In this document: positions 34,652-42,841 of the stretch, one piece after another
Numbering within the stretch: position 1 is the first letter of the stretch
Layout of the letters: the number at the start of each line of letters is the position of its first letter
Source of the DNA: Phycisphaera sp.
Lineage (GTDB): Bacteria; Planctomycetota; Phycisphaerae; Phycisphaerales; Phycisphaeraceae
NCBI GenBank assembly: GCA_028285385.1
Contig: JANQPR010000224.1
Location: forward strand, 1 to 60,703
Reading direction: 5' to 3'
Length of the DNA stretch: 60,703 nt
Notes under the pieces: generated by a model
What the model saw: only the letters and a program-made list of their open reading frames with translations
Told to the model about the DNA's origin: nothing
Database searches by the model: none
Translations under genes and position numbers: made by a program

Positions 34652-36051
34652 GCGCCGCCCCCTTCCGCGTTGACCGGCACCCCGCGCTCCGCCAATGCCG
34701 CCTCCAACTCCTCGACCAACACCGGCGTCAACACGTGCTCCACCTGGTCCACCGACCAGTCGACATGGCTGGGCGCGATGTCGGCGTAACTCACCAGGTA
34801 CTGCTCCCACAGCCGGTGGTTGCGGAACACCTGAGCGCCGCGTCGCCGCCCCGCCGGCTTCAGATTCAACGCCCCGCGGACCCACCGCCCCTCGTCCCGC
34901 CAGCGCAACCGCCAACGCACAACGTGCGGCATCCACCAGGGCCAACGCCGCTCCGCAGCGACCTCGGTTAACAGATTCGTTGGGTCCCCGCTATGTGGCG
35001 ACTCATCATCTCGCAGCAACTCTTGCTCTTGCAGGTGCGCCGTCTCCAATACGTGGTCTGTCGCGATCCGTACTCGCAGACCAACCCGCCGCACCAGCAC
35101 CGCGAAAACCCCGCGCTTCGGCGCGAACAACATGCTCAACACAAACACGACGCCCGCACCCAGCACGATCACCGCCCCCGCCGGGTACCGCGGCAGCAGC
35201 GCCGACACCGCCGCGCCCAGGTACCCGCACAACGCGCCCAACCCACCGGACAACACCACCAACCACCCCAGCCGGTCCGTCCAGAACCGCGCCGCGACCG
35301 GCGGCACGATCAGCATCGCCACCACCAGGATCAGCCCCACTGCCTGCAGCCCCGCGACCGTGACCAGCACGACCAACGCCATCATCGCCAGATCCACCTT
35401 CGACACCGGCCAGCCGTCCACCGCCGCGAACGCGTCGTTGAAGCACACCAACGCGAACTCCTTCAGCAGCAGCGCCGCCGACGCCACCGCCACCGCCGCC
35501 AACCCCGCCATCAGCCACGCGTCGCCGGCCCGCATCGCCGCCGTCTGGCCGTAGATGAAGTGGCTCAGCCCCGCGGCGTTCCCCGCCGGCCGCTGCTGCA
35601 CCACGCTCAGCAGCACCACCCCGACCCCGAAGTACACCGACAGCACGATCCCGATCGCCGCGTCTTCCCGCAGCCGCGTGTGCCGGAGGATCAGCTGCAC
35701 CGTCAACACGCCCAGCACGCCCGTCGCCGCCGCGCCCGCAAGCAGCACCGGCAGCGACCGACCGTCGAACCCCAACACCGTCGCCAACAGGAAAGCCAAA
35801 GCGATCCCCGGCAGCGTCGCGTGACTCAACGCGTCCGACATCAGCGCCCGCTTCCGCAGCAGTGCGAAGACGCCGACCACCCCCGCCGCCAAGCCCAACA
35901 GCGTGGTGCCCGTCACCACCACCGACGTGTTGAACCCGCCGCGGAACAGCAGCACCTCCAACACCTCCGCCCAGCCCGGCCAGCCGTAGCCAACATCGGT
36001 CAACGTCGTGCGCGCGCCAACATTGGCGCTGGTGTGATCTCCGACGCTCAC
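34648..36051 (-). CDS. Metal (Mn/Zn/Fe) ABC transporter permease with C-terminal DtxR-like domain, first copy
   Basis: A 467-residue ABC-3 permease. GTG 36051 is chosen because GGGAGG lies six bases upstream; the TTG six bases earlier would abut that site. The TM part (about residues 30-305) includes LLRKRALMSDALSHATLPGI, DAAIGIVLSVYFGVGVVLLS and GLQAVGLILVVAMLIVPPVA. A cytoplasmic tail of about 150 residues follows, with ALNLKPAGRRRGAQVFRNHR and LWEQYLVSYADIAPSHVDWS, the DtxR/MntR second-domain pattern. Its ATPase and binding protein are encoded upstream on the same strand, beyond an intervening nucleotidyltransferase gene and a 118-base gap (36052-36169) that may hold a separate promoter. 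Confidence 0.88.
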   Translation of the reverse strand: MSVGDHTSANVGARTTLTDVGYGWPGWAEVLEVLLFRGGFNTSVVVTGTTLLGLAAGVVGVFALLRKRALMSDALSHATLPGIALAFLLATVLGFDGRSLPVLLAGAAATGVLGVLTVQLILRHTRLREDAAIGIVLSVYFGVGVVLLSVVQQRPAGNAAGLSHFIYGQTAAMRAGDAWLMAGLAAVAVASAALLLKEFALVCFNDAFAAVDGWPVSKVDLAMMALVVLVTVAGLQAVGLILVVAMLIVPPVAARFWTDRLGWLVVLSGGLGALCGYLGAAVSALLPRYPAGAVIVLGAGVVFVLSMLFAPKRGVFAVLVRRVGLRVRIATDHVLETAHLQEQELLRDDESPHSGDPTNLLTEVAAERRWPWWMPHVVRWRLRWRDEGRWVRGALNLKPAGRRRGAQVFRNHRLWEQYLVSYADIAPSHVDWSVDQVEHVLTPVLVEELEAALAERGVPVNAEGGGA

Positions 36052-36169
36052 GCCCAACCTCCCGGTCGGGTCTCACCGACTTCAGCCCGTGCGGTCACGC
36101 CGTGGCCGAGCGCGAGAGCAGCACATGCGAGAGTCAAGGCCGTCCGGGGTTGGTGCTGGTCATCGCAGC

Positions 36170-37006
36170 TCATGCGGTCGCCTCATCAAGAAATGCTTGC
36201 CACGACGAACGCACCACGGCTTCAAGAGAGTCCGGGTAGTCGAAGCCGAACTGAGCGGCAAGTTCGCGCCCGACTCGCCCGACCTCGTCGCGAACCGCCT
36301 CAATAGCCGAAACAATCTCGAGTCGATCGCGCGCCGGCGTACCCAGCAGTTGAAGCGCTTCGTGACCCACGCCGTTTTCGATGACCGCACAGGCCGGGGA
36401 GAGCGTGTGAATCGTTGCCCGCCCGCCAATATCAAGTCCACCGTGCCGGATGGCCCACAGGCGCAACAAAGCCAACCGCTCGTGGTGCAGGCCTATCACA
36501 CACATCGATGCCAGTCCGCGTGCGAGGGGTTTGCGATGTTTGTGCGACGTCATCCAATACTCGATGAGGAGTTGGCCAACGGACGCTGCGGTCGGGGCTG
36601 GCGGCGTGGCGTGTCCTATGGTCATCGACGGCAGGTCGTCGGGATGGCGGGCCCACAAGACAACCGCTTCCGGTTCAACTCGGTCGACATCCGTGGCACA
36701 CACAAAAAGGTCGAACAAGGTTCCATCGGTCAACACCAGATGATGTAGGTGCCCGCTTTGCTTGAAGTCAATGAACGTGTGGCCCAAGGCGAGTTGCCCG
36801 AACACCGCCAGGAAGTCAGGATCGCGCCAAGCGGATGGATCAACCACGGCGATCCTCAAGTCGACATCGCTGTAGGCGTCGGCCCGGCCGGTCGCGAAGC
36901 TGCCCCCCAGCCAACCGGCAATGACCCGTTCGTCCGCCGCGAGCTGCCGCACCGCATACCGCAATACGCGGGTTTGGGGCAGATGATCCGGCAGGTCCGT
37001 CGGCAT
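36170..37006 (-). CDS. Nucleotidyltransferase-fold protein inside the metal transporter operon
   Basis: A 278-residue cytoplasmic protein. Residues about 28-52 carry the polymerase-beta-type nucleotidyltransferase motif WLGGSFATGRADAYSDVDLR (GS followed by DxD), and a later strand with Asp (HTFIDFKQSGHLHHLVLTDG) could supply the third carboxylate. The C-terminal half is helical (LARGLASMCVIGLHHERLAL) and resembles the helical domain of aminoglycoside-type nucleotidyltransferases, but the substrate is unknown. The ATG at 37006 lies five bases after the ATPase stop, so it is in the transporter operon, between the ATPase and the permeases. It may be a recent insertion into that operon. It is longer than MNT-type antitoxins and no HEPN partner is adjacent. 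Confidence 0.78.
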   Translation of the reverse strand: MPTDLPDHLPQTRVLRYAVRQLAADERVIAGWLGGSFATGRADAYSDVDLRIAVVDPSAWRDPDFLAVFGQLALGHTFIDFKQSGHLHHLVLTDGTLFDLFVCATDVDRVEPEAVVLWARHPDDLPSMTIGHATPPAPTAASVGQLLIEYWMTSHKHRKPLARGLASMCVIGLHHERLALLRLWAIRHGGLDIGGRATIHTLSPACAVIENGVGHEALQLLGTPARDRLEIVSAIEAVRDEVGRVGRELAAQFGFDYPDSLEAVVRSSWQAFLDEATA

Positions 37007-37011
37007 GGTGA

Positions 37012-37863
37012 TCACGGCTGGCGTTCTCCTTCGGCGGCACGGCCGACCGCCTCCGCCGCCTCGGTCAGCAGCGTCAGCTTCCCGCCGTAGGTCTGGTGCA
37101 GGTGCGCCGGCGTGAACACCTCCCGCACCGGACCGGCCGCGACCACCCGCATGTTCAACAACAAGACGTGGTCGAAGTACTCCGCCACCGTCTGCAGGTC
37201 GTGGTGCACGCACACCACCGTCTTTCCCTGTGACCGCAACGCCCGCAGCACCTCGATGATCGCCCGCTCCGTCGCGGCGTCCACCCCCGCGAACGGCTCG
37301 TCCATGAAGTACAGCTCGGCCTCCTGCGCCAGCGCCCGCGCCAGAAACACCCGCTGCTGCTGCCCGCCGGACAACTGGCTGATCTGCCGCTTCGCGAAGT
37401 CGGCCATGCCCACGCGATCCAGGCACTCGCGCGCGAACGCCTTGTGCTTCCGCGACACCGGTCGGCACCACCCGATCTTCCGGTACCGGCCCATGCACAC
37501 CACGTCGAGCGCCGATACCGGGAAGTCCCAGTCCACCGACTCGCGTTGCGGCACGTACCCCACCCGCGCCCGCGCCTGCCGGTACGGCCGACCCCAGAAC
37601 TCCACCTGCCCCGACGCCCGCGGCACCAGACCCAGGCAGGCCTTGATCAGCGTGCTCTTGCCCGCGCCGTTGGGTCCGACGATCGCGATGAGCTGGTTCG
37701 CCGGCGCGTCGTAGTCGATGTCCCACAGCACCGGCCGGCGGTGGTACGCCACCGTTAGCGCGTGCACCGACAGCGGGCTGTCCGCCGAGTGCTCCGGGCG
37801 CGCAGAAAGGTGCGTCTCCGTGGCCGGCTTCGTATGCCCCACGATGAGCGGGCCACGGTTCAT
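37012..37863 (-). CDS. Metal (Mn/Zn-type) ABC transporter ATP-binding protein
   Basis: A 283-residue ABC ATPase of the MntB/ZnuC type. Walker A is VGPNGAGKST, the Q-loop VGYVPQRESVDWDFPVSALD (a segment characteristic of manganese/zinc/iron ATPases), the signature QLSGGQQQRVFLAR, Walker B LYFMDEPFAGVD and switch VVCVHHDLQTV. The N-terminal 30 residues are an extra hydrophilic tail. The ATG at 37863 overlaps the stop of the binding-protein gene by four bases. Together with the binding protein and the two permeases it makes a complete importer. Confidence 0.92.
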   Translation of the reverse strand: MNRGPLIVGHTKPATETHLSARPEHSADSPLSVHALTVAYHRRPVLWDIDYDAPANQLIAIVGPNGAGKSTLIKACLGLVPRASGQVEFWGRPYRQARARVGYVPQRESVDWDFPVSALDVVCMGRYRKIGWCRPVSRKHKAFARECLDRVGMADFAKRQISQLSGGQQQRVFLARALAQEAELYFMDEPFAGVDAATERAIIEVLRALRSQGKTVVCVHHDLQTVAEYFDHVLLLNMRVVAAGPVREVFTPAHLHQTYGGKLTLLTEAAEAVGRAAEGERQP

Positions 37864-38957
37864 GGCCGTGTTTGCCCGGTGACCTCGCTGCCCAGCCTGT
37901 CCCGCATCCCTTCCGGGGGGGCTTCGCCGCCGAGCGCCCGCGCGACCGTCGTGACGTTGTGGTCGATCATGCCGACGTACGTGCCCTCGTACGTGCCGAC
38001 CTCACCCATCGCGTCGCTGAACAACTCGCCGCCGATCGTGACGGCGTGGCCGCGCTGCCGCGCGCCGTCGATCAAGGCCCGGACGTTCTTCTCCGGCACG
38101 GTCGACTCGACGAACACCGCCGGCACGTCGCGCTCCACCAACAAGTCCACCAGCCGCTCGATGTCGCGCACGCCCGCCTCGGACTCGGTCGACAGCCCCT
38201 GGATGCCGACCACTTCGAACCCGAACCGTCGGCCGAAGTAGTTGAACGCGTCGTGGGCCGTGACCAGGACCCGACGCGACTCGGGCACCGTCGCCAACGC
38301 CCGCTCGGCGTAGGCGTCGAGTTGTTCCAGCTCGGTCTTGAACGCCGCGGCGTTCGCGGCGTAGTCGTCGGCGTGGTCGGGGTCCATCTCGGCCAGGCGC
38401 TCCCGGACGATATCGACGGTCTGCACCCAGAGCGCCGGGTCCATCCAGAGGTGCGGGTCGTAATGGCCGGCGAAGTCCTCCGGCTCGAGCAGCACCGACG
38501 GGTCAACCGCCTCGGCGACGGCGAAGACCCTCCGCCCTTCGTTCGCCGTCCGGATCAACGCATCCGTCATCTTCCCCTCGAGCAACAGCCCGACGTAGAA
38601 CACCGCGTCCGCCGACTGCAACGCCGCCATCGCGTCGCGCGTCGGGCGGTAGAGGTGCGGATCGACGCCCGGGCGGATCAACGTCTCCACCTCGGCGTGC
38701 TCACCCGCCACCGCGCGGACCACGTCGCCGACCATCCCGACCGTCGCGACGAACTCCATGACCTCCGCGGAACCACCCGTGCCCGCCACGGGGTCGGGCG
38801 ATGGCGACGCCTCCCCCGACCGGTCGCAGCCAGCGAGGAAGATCAGTGTCAGGCAAGCCAACCCCCACACCCCAATACGGCTCCGAGCGGCTCCCGAGCC
38901 GACCTTCTCGACACCATCCTCGGTAAATGATCCATATCTCAATCTTTCCGCGGCCAT
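37860..38957 (-). CDS. Metal ABC transporter substrate-binding lipoprotein (ZnuA/MntA family)
   Basis: A 365-residue cluster A-I binding protein. A lipobox ends the signal peptide (LTLIFLAGC, Cys at about residue 44) after an unusually long hydrophilic N-region, so the true start might be a later codon. Metal-ligand candidates are in RPGVDPHLYRPTRDAM, GHYDPHLWMDP, VLVTAHDAFNYFGRRFG and GTYVGMIDHN. The His-rich loop typical of zinc-specific ZnuA is missing, which favours manganese or iron. It starts 29 bases from the TGTAG-N6-CTACA palindrome at 38987-39004, so an MntR-type regulator probably represses it. It is the first gene of the importer operon. Confidence 0.9.
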   Translation of the reverse strand: MAAERLRYGSFTEDGVEKVGSGAARSRIGVWGLACLTLIFLAGCDRSGEASPSPDPVAGTGGSAEVMEFVATVGMVGDVVRAVAGEHAEVETLIRPGVDPHLYRPTRDAMAALQSADAVFYVGLLLEGKMTDALIRTANEGRRVFAVAEAVDPSVLLEPEDFAGHYDPHLWMDPALWVQTVDIVRERLAEMDPDHADDYAANAAAFKTELEQLDAYAERALATVPESRRVLVTAHDAFNYFGRRFGFEVVGIQGLSTESEAGVRDIERLVDLLVERDVPAVFVESTVPEKNVRALIDGARQRGHAVTIGGELFSDAMGEVGTYEGTYVGMIDHNVTTVARALGGEAPPEGMRDRLGSEVTGQTRP

Positions 38958-38986
38958 AGCTTGCTCCCAAAAGTGAAGTAACGTGA

Positions 38987-39004
38987 TTGTAGCTGCAACT
39001 ACAA
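38987..39004. promoter_or_regulatory. MntR-type operator upstream of the metal transporter operon
   Basis: TTGTAG-N6-CTACAA is a perfect 6-bp inverted repeat with the same spacing as the two palindromes before the porin gene. It is 29 bases from the binding-protein ATG, a position that would block transcription. Confidence 0.75.
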
Positions 39005-39026
39005 GCGCTCGAAAGCCTGGGTGTTC

Positions 39027-40334
39027 TCAGAAAGTCACGCCCAGCCGGACCTGGCCGACCAGCGCGTCATCGACCGCCTCATCGCCCGAGGGGTTGACGA
39101 TGACCTGCACGCCCGGCTGCAGGTACACCGCCGGGGTGAACTGCAGGCGGTAGAACGCCTCCAGCGCCAGCTCGTCACGGTCGAAGCCCGCGCCCGGCAC
39201 GTCGGACAACTCCGCGAGACTGGCGTAGACGCCCAACCGGTCGTCCGGCCGAACGTCGCCTAGGCCCACCAGCACCGCCCCGGCGGCGTAGACCCGGACG
39301 ACCTCCGCCACGTCCTCGTCGGCCCAGCCGAGCTGCGCGAAGACATACAGCCCGTGCTCCTCGTCGATGCCCCGCGGCGCGAGCAGGCGCTGCTGGATCG
39401 TCGCGTAGAACCCGGTCGTGCCCGAGTCGGTGCCCCCGGCAAAAGTGTCAAACGCCCCGGTGTGGTGCCAGCCGCCGAGGCTCAACGAGCCTTCGGGCAG
39501 ACCGCCCCATGCCGCCCACGCGAGCTGCGCCTCGGCGATGTGGAAGAAATCGTCGGACTTGTCGTCACTAAAGAACGACGACGGCCCCCGCGAGCCCGTC
39601 GCGACGCCGTCCACCCCCGCCGCCCCGTCGTAGAAACCGTAACCCAGCGTGAGGTTTAGGTCGCCGTCGTCGTACGGCGTGACGAACACGTTGACGCTCA
39701 TCGCCGGGTCGGGGTAGCTCGGGAACCCCTGAATCGTCGGGTGAAACCCGGCCGAAGAGTTCGTCGGCTCGCCCGCCGCCGAGAACGCCAGGAGCGACCC
39801 GACATAGGCGAACTCGCTGTTGGCGTCGACCTTGCCGACCTTGACCCGAAGCCGGTCGTCGAACAAGACCTGCTCGTACCACAGCTCGTAGATCACGTCG
39901 AGCGACCGGTCGTTCTCGATGTTGGAAAACACCTGGAGGTCGCCGGCGTCGGCCGAACCGCCGTTCTCGGCCGTGACCGAGAGGTACTGGATGAAGAACG
40001 TGCCGCCTTCGAGGCCCGCTAGCGTTTCGAGGTCCGCCACGACGCCGAGCGTGAACAGGTTACGGAAGGAGTCCTGTTGCTCGACGCCGCCGTCGAAGAC
40101 CTCGCTGTACTCCAGCACGTTCTCGGCGTCGACCGTGACGCCGGCCTGTTCCAGCGCGGTACGAACCGCCGCCCAGTCGCCGCTGAGGCGGTTCCATTCG
40201 GGGAAGGGCTTGGCGTCCCGGACACCGAGCCACTCCCGACCCGGGGTGATTTCCTCGGCTGTCACCGACCCAACGATTGAAGCCGACGCCAGCCCCGCAA
40301 AGATCGCCCCCCGGGATCGTTCAAACCACGCCAT
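39027..40334 (-). CDS. OprB-type outer-membrane porin, probably for manganese entry
   Basis: A 435-residue exported barrel of the carbohydrate-selective OprB porin family. The signal peptide covers residues 1-26 (IFAGLASASIVGSVTAEE). Family patterns are GREWLGVRDAKPFPEWNRLS, VDAENVLEYSEVFDGG, KVDANSEFAY and QFTPAVYLQPGVQVIVNPSG; the last strand ends in LGVTF. OprB proteins usually take up sugars, but here two operator palindromes sit directly upstream, the same motif precedes the metal importer, and the next gene upstream is an MntR-like regulator. A manganese-entry role like MnoP of Bradyrhizobium is therefore likely, though inferred from context. Confidence 0.85.
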   Translation of the reverse strand: MAWFERSRGAIFAGLASASIVGSVTAEEITPGREWLGVRDAKPFPEWNRLSGDWAAVRTALEQAGVTVDAENVLEYSEVFDGGVEQQDSFRNLFTLGVVADLETLAGLEGGTFFIQYLSVTAENGGSADAGDLQVFSNIENDRSLDVIYELWYEQVLFDDRLRVKVGKVDANSEFAYVGSLLAFSAAGEPTNSSAGFHPTIQGFPSYPDPAMSVNVFVTPYDDGDLNLTLGYGFYDGAAGVDGVATGSRGPSSFFSDDKSDDFFHIAEAQLAWAAWGGLPEGSLSLGGWHHTGAFDTFAGGTDSGTTGFYATIQQRLLAPRGIDEEHGLYVFAQLGWADEDVAEVVRVYAAGAVLVGLGDVRPDDRLGVYASLAELSDVPGAGFDRDELALEAFYRLQFTPAVYLQPGVQVIVNPSGDEAVDDALVGQVRLGVTF

Positions 40335-40360
40335 GCCGACACCTCTTTCCCGAACAAATC

Positions 40361-40382
40361 AAATGTAGTTTTAGCTACATTT
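40361..40382. promoter_or_regulatory. MntR-type operator 1 upstream of the OprB-type porin
   Basis: AAATGTAG-N6-CTACATTT is a perfect 8-bp inverted repeat located 27 bases from the porin ATG. Its core TGTAG-N6-CTACA is shared with 40385-40404 and 38987-39004. Confidence 0.8.
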
Positions 40383-40384
40383 GT

Positions 40385-40404
40385 AATGTAGCCCGCACTA
40401 CATT
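40385..40404. promoter_or_regulatory. MntR-type operator 2 upstream of the OprB-type porin
   Basis: AATGTAG-N6-CTACATT is a perfect 7-bp inverted repeat whose centre is 23 bases from that of the neighbouring site, about two helical turns. Two repressor dimers could therefore bind on the same face of the DNA. Confidence 0.8.
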
Positions 40405-40443
40405 CAACGTCAAGCCGATCGCCCGACCCGCGTTACGGGATGT

Positions 40444-40851
40444 CTAGTTGCCCAGGAAAGACCGGAAACGGGAAAGCGTTTCGGCGCTGATGTGGTGTTC
40501 GATCCCCTCGGTGTCGATCGCCGCCACCTTCTCGCTTACCCCCAGGCGCCGCAGGAACCGGTACACCGTGTCGTGGCGCTGCCGACACGTCGCCGCCAAG
40601 CGACGGCCTTTGGCGGTCAGGGTCACCGGCTGGTACGGCTTGGTCTTCACCAGACCCTCGCTCTCCAGCCGCTTCAAGATGCGGATCACCGTGACGTGAC
40701 TCACCCCGAACCGCTTGGCCAGGTCGACCACGCGACAGGCCCCGGCGTCCCCGGACAACTCGGCGATCGCTTCGACGTAGTCCTCGGCAGTCTCGGCGGC
40801 GTGGTCCGCGCGGGTGCGCTGGTGGGCTCGGGTCGAGTCGCGGGCGGCCAT
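40444..40851 (-). CDS. mntR: Manganese-responsive DtxR/MntR-family transcriptional regulator
   Basis: A 135-residue metal-dependent repressor of the enterobacterial MntR type. An N-terminal hydrophilic stretch precedes EDYVEAIAELSGDAGACRVV, then the winged helix (DLAKRFGVSHVTVIRILKRL, EGLVKTKPYQPVTLTAKGRR). The metal-binding/dimerisation region includes the conserved CRQRHDTVYRFLRRLGV and GIEHHISAETLSRF, matching the Glu/His ligands of MntR. It lacks the SH3-like third domain of DtxR/IdeR, which again indicates MntR. It lies upstream of the porin gene on the same strand, with both operators in between. Its own start (40851) is not preceded by a recognisable palindrome. Confidence 0.9.
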   Translation of the reverse strand: MAARDSTRAHQRTRADHAAETAEDYVEAIAELSGDAGACRVVDLAKRFGVSHVTVIRILKRLESEGLVKTKPYQPVTLTAKGRRLAATCRQRHDTVYRFLRRLGVSEKVAAIDTEGIEHHISAETLSRFRSFLGN

Positions 40852-40905
40852 TGAGCTACTTTAGCAGCCCGCTTTTCATCCCAGACGCCAACCTACACTC
40901 CCGCC

Positions 40906-41823
40906 ATGACCAGCCCCGGAACCACGACCGCCAACCGGACCCTCCGCATCGGGCACAGCCCCGACCCCGACGACGCGTTCATGTGGTGGCCGCTCGCCAA
41001 CTTCACCGCGCCCGACGGCGCCGCGCTCACCCCGCAGATCGACACCCGCGGCTACGACTTTGTCCACGTCCTCGAAGACATCCAGTCGCTCAACGAACGC
41101 AGCGAGAACGGCGAACTCGAGATCACCGCATTCTCCATTCACCAGTACCCCTACGTCGCGGACAAGTACGCGCTCACCAGTTGCGGCAGCAGCATGGGCG
41201 ACGGCTACGGGCCGATGGTCATCGCCCCCCGGAAGATGACCGTAGAAGAACTGAAGGGCAAGAAACTCGCGATGCCCGGGCCACGCACGACCGCGTGGCT
41301 GTCGTTCCAACTCCTGCTCGCCGAGCACGGCCTCACCGCCGACGACCTCGAGTGGGAGCACGTCATGTTTGACGAGATCCTCGACCGCGTCGAGGCGGGC
41401 GACTTCGACGCCGGGTTGATCATCCACGAAGGACAGATCACGTTTCAGGAGCAAGACCTGGAACTCGTCGTCGACCTCGGCAAGTGGTGGACCGAGTCGC
41501 GCGGCGTGCCGTTGCCCTTGGGCGGCAACGCGATCCGACGCGACTTGCTCGAATCGGGCGAAGCGCCGACGATTTGTCGGGTGTTGCTCGACTCGATCGA
41601 GCATGCGCTCGAACACCGCGACGAAGCCGTGGCCTTTGCGTTGAACTACGCGCGGAACATGGGCGCCGATCTGGCCGACCGGTTCGTGGGCATGTACGTC
41701 AACCGCTGGACCCTCGACTACGGCGAGCGCGGCCGCGCCGCGGTGCAACAACTCCTGGCCGAGGGCGCGGCGGCGGGGTTGATCCCGGACGCCGGCACCG
41801 TCGACTTCGTCGAACCCGCCTGA
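40906..41823 (+). CDS. mqnD: 1,4-dihydroxy-6-naphthoate synthase (futalosine pathway of menaquinone synthesis)
   Basis: A 305-residue enzyme that acts late in the futalosine route, converting cyclic dehypoxanthine futalosine to 1,4-dihydroxy-6-naphthoate. The diagnostic motif GHSPDPDDAFMWWPLANF is near residue 15. It is followed by ITAFSIHQYPYVADKYALTS, MGDGYGPMVIAPRKM, AMPGPRTTAWLSFQLLLAEH and IIHEGQITFQEQDLELVVDL. The fold is that of periplasmic binding proteins, but there is no signal peptide. It stands alone, divergent from mntR, with a 54-base gap between the two starts. The other futalosine genes are elsewhere. Confidence 0.92.
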   Translation: MTSPGTTTANRTLRIGHSPDPDDAFMWWPLANFTAPDGAALTPQIDTRGYDFVHVLEDIQSLNERSENGELEITAFSIHQYPYVADKYALTSCGSSMGDGYGPMVIAPRKMTVEELKGKKLAMPGPRTTAWLSFQLLLAEHGLTADDLEWEHVMFDEILDRVEAGDFDAGLIIHEGQITFQEQDLELVVDLGKWWTESRGVPLPLGGNAIRRDLLESGEAPTICRVLLDSIEHALEHRDEAVAFALNYARNMGADLADRFVGMYVNRWTLDYGERGRAAVQQLLAEGAAAGLIPDAGTVDFVEPA

Positions 41824-41915
41824 GTCCGTAGCGCCGCGTTCTAGCACCGTCCATCTACAGGTTGTGCCGCATCCGTCGCGGTTGATTCGTCGGCGGGAAC
41901 GGATAAAGTTGCGCA

Positions 41916-42767
41916 ATGGCTCGGGTTGGAGCGCAAGGGCGCGGTGCGGAGCAGTTGACGCACGAATCACCACGGTTCACGACACTCGCGTGGGCGTTGC
42001 CCGTCGTGAGCATCGGGTTGCTGCTGCTCGCGCCGGTCCTGCTCGACCACGACGCCTGGATGCGTTGGGTGCACGACGAGACCGGCGTGATGGAACTCGC
42101 GACCGTCGCGCTGCTGCTGCCAGCGTGGGTCGGCGCGGGCTGGTTGGCCTGGCGGGGCCGGTCGCTGCCGACGATTGCGCGTGGCTGGTTTGTGCTGCTC
42201 GCGCTCGGCGCGTTCTACTTCATGGGCGAAGAAGCGTCGTGGGGTCAGCACGTCTTTGGCTTCCAGCCGCCGGAGGCCGTGGCCGAGAGAAACCTGCAGG
42301 GGGAGTTCAATCTGCACAACGCGGACGCGTGGTACCACGACCTGTTCAACGAAATCCCGCGTACGGTTGCGGGCACGGCGTGTGTCGCCGGCGCGGGCGT
42401 GCTGCCGTGGGTCGTTCGGCGGAAGCGACTCGAACCCGATGCGCAGCGGCGCTCGTGGTTCTGGATGATCCCGACGGTCGCGCTCGTGCTGCCGGGGCTG
42501 CTCGCGTGGGCCTCGAACCTGCCGGAGAAGGCGCTGGAGGACACCGCGTTCGCCGCCGAAGGGACATGGGCCTTCTACGCCTTCGTCGCCGCGGCCGACG
42601 AGACAAAGGAATACCTGATCGCGCTGGCGATGGCGTTGTACGTCGCGTCCGCGGCGCTGCGGTACCACGCATGGGCCGGCTGCCCCGAAGCACGACCCGG
42701 CCATCCCGACACACGCGTCAAAGGTACTGCCCCCGACGCACCGACGCGCCCCGTCCCAGTGCGTTGA
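41916..42767 (+). CDS. Multi-pass membrane protein with EEASWGQ motif, unknown function
   Basis: A 283-residue protein with about six or seven membrane segments (for example ALPVVSIGLLLLAPVLL, GVMELATVALLLPAWVGAGW, AYAF-type segment near residue 225, LIALAMALYVASAAL). It carries the paired motifs FYFMGEEASWGQHVFG and NLQGEFNLHN, which I recall from a widespread uncharacterised membrane family. The C-terminal tail after ALRYHAWAG is odd: its last 16 residues (VKGTAPDAPTRPVPVR) are encoded antisense to the terminase remnant at 42718-42821, so the native end was probably replaced. ATG 41916 is the first in-frame start after the mqnD stop. Confidence 0.72.
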   Translation: MARVGAQGRGAEQLTHESPRFTTLAWALPVVSIGLLLLAPVLLDHDAWMRWVHDETGVMELATVALLLPAWVGAGWLAWRGRSLPTIARGWFVLLALGAFYFMGEEASWGQHVFGFQPPEAVAERNLQGEFNLHNADAWYHDLFNEIPRTVAGTACVAGAGVLPWVVRRKRLEPDAQRRSWFWMIPTVALVLPGLLAWASNLPEKALEDTAFAAEGTWAFYAFVAAADETKEYLIALAMALYVASAALRYHAWAGCPEARPGHPDTRVKGTAPDAPTRPVPVR

Positions 42768-42821
42768 CCAAGTTCGCGCCCCTTCCCCCAGGGGCGAGAC
42801 CGGGCCGTCTGTGACCGGCTG
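42718..42821 (-). pseudogene. Remnant of a second terminase large subunit gene (3' end only)
   Basis: On the minus strand the last 17 or so codons read LVNAL-R, three changed residues, then VRRGQYL and a stop. This matches the C-terminus of the intact terminase (46313-47869), which ends LVNALERDVPVRRGQYL. At DNA level 42722-42743 is identical to 46317-46338 (22 bases), and similarity resumes at 42800-42821 versus 46393-46414 with a 2-base length difference, so the frame is broken. The rest of the gene is missing. It overlaps the 3' end of the membrane-protein gene on the opposite strand. Confidence 0.75.
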
Positions 42822-42841
42822 AGCCCCTACGTGCGGCCACC

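Noticed and set aside
36170..37006. Nucleotidyltransferase as part of an MNT/HEPN toxin-antitoxin pair
   Set aside because: At 278 residues it is too long for an MNT antitoxin and no HEPN gene adjoins it.
39027..40334. Annotating the OprB-family porin as a sugar porin
   Set aside because: The fold is right, but the two MntR-type operators and neighbouring metal genes argue for metal entry, and no sugar genes are nearby.
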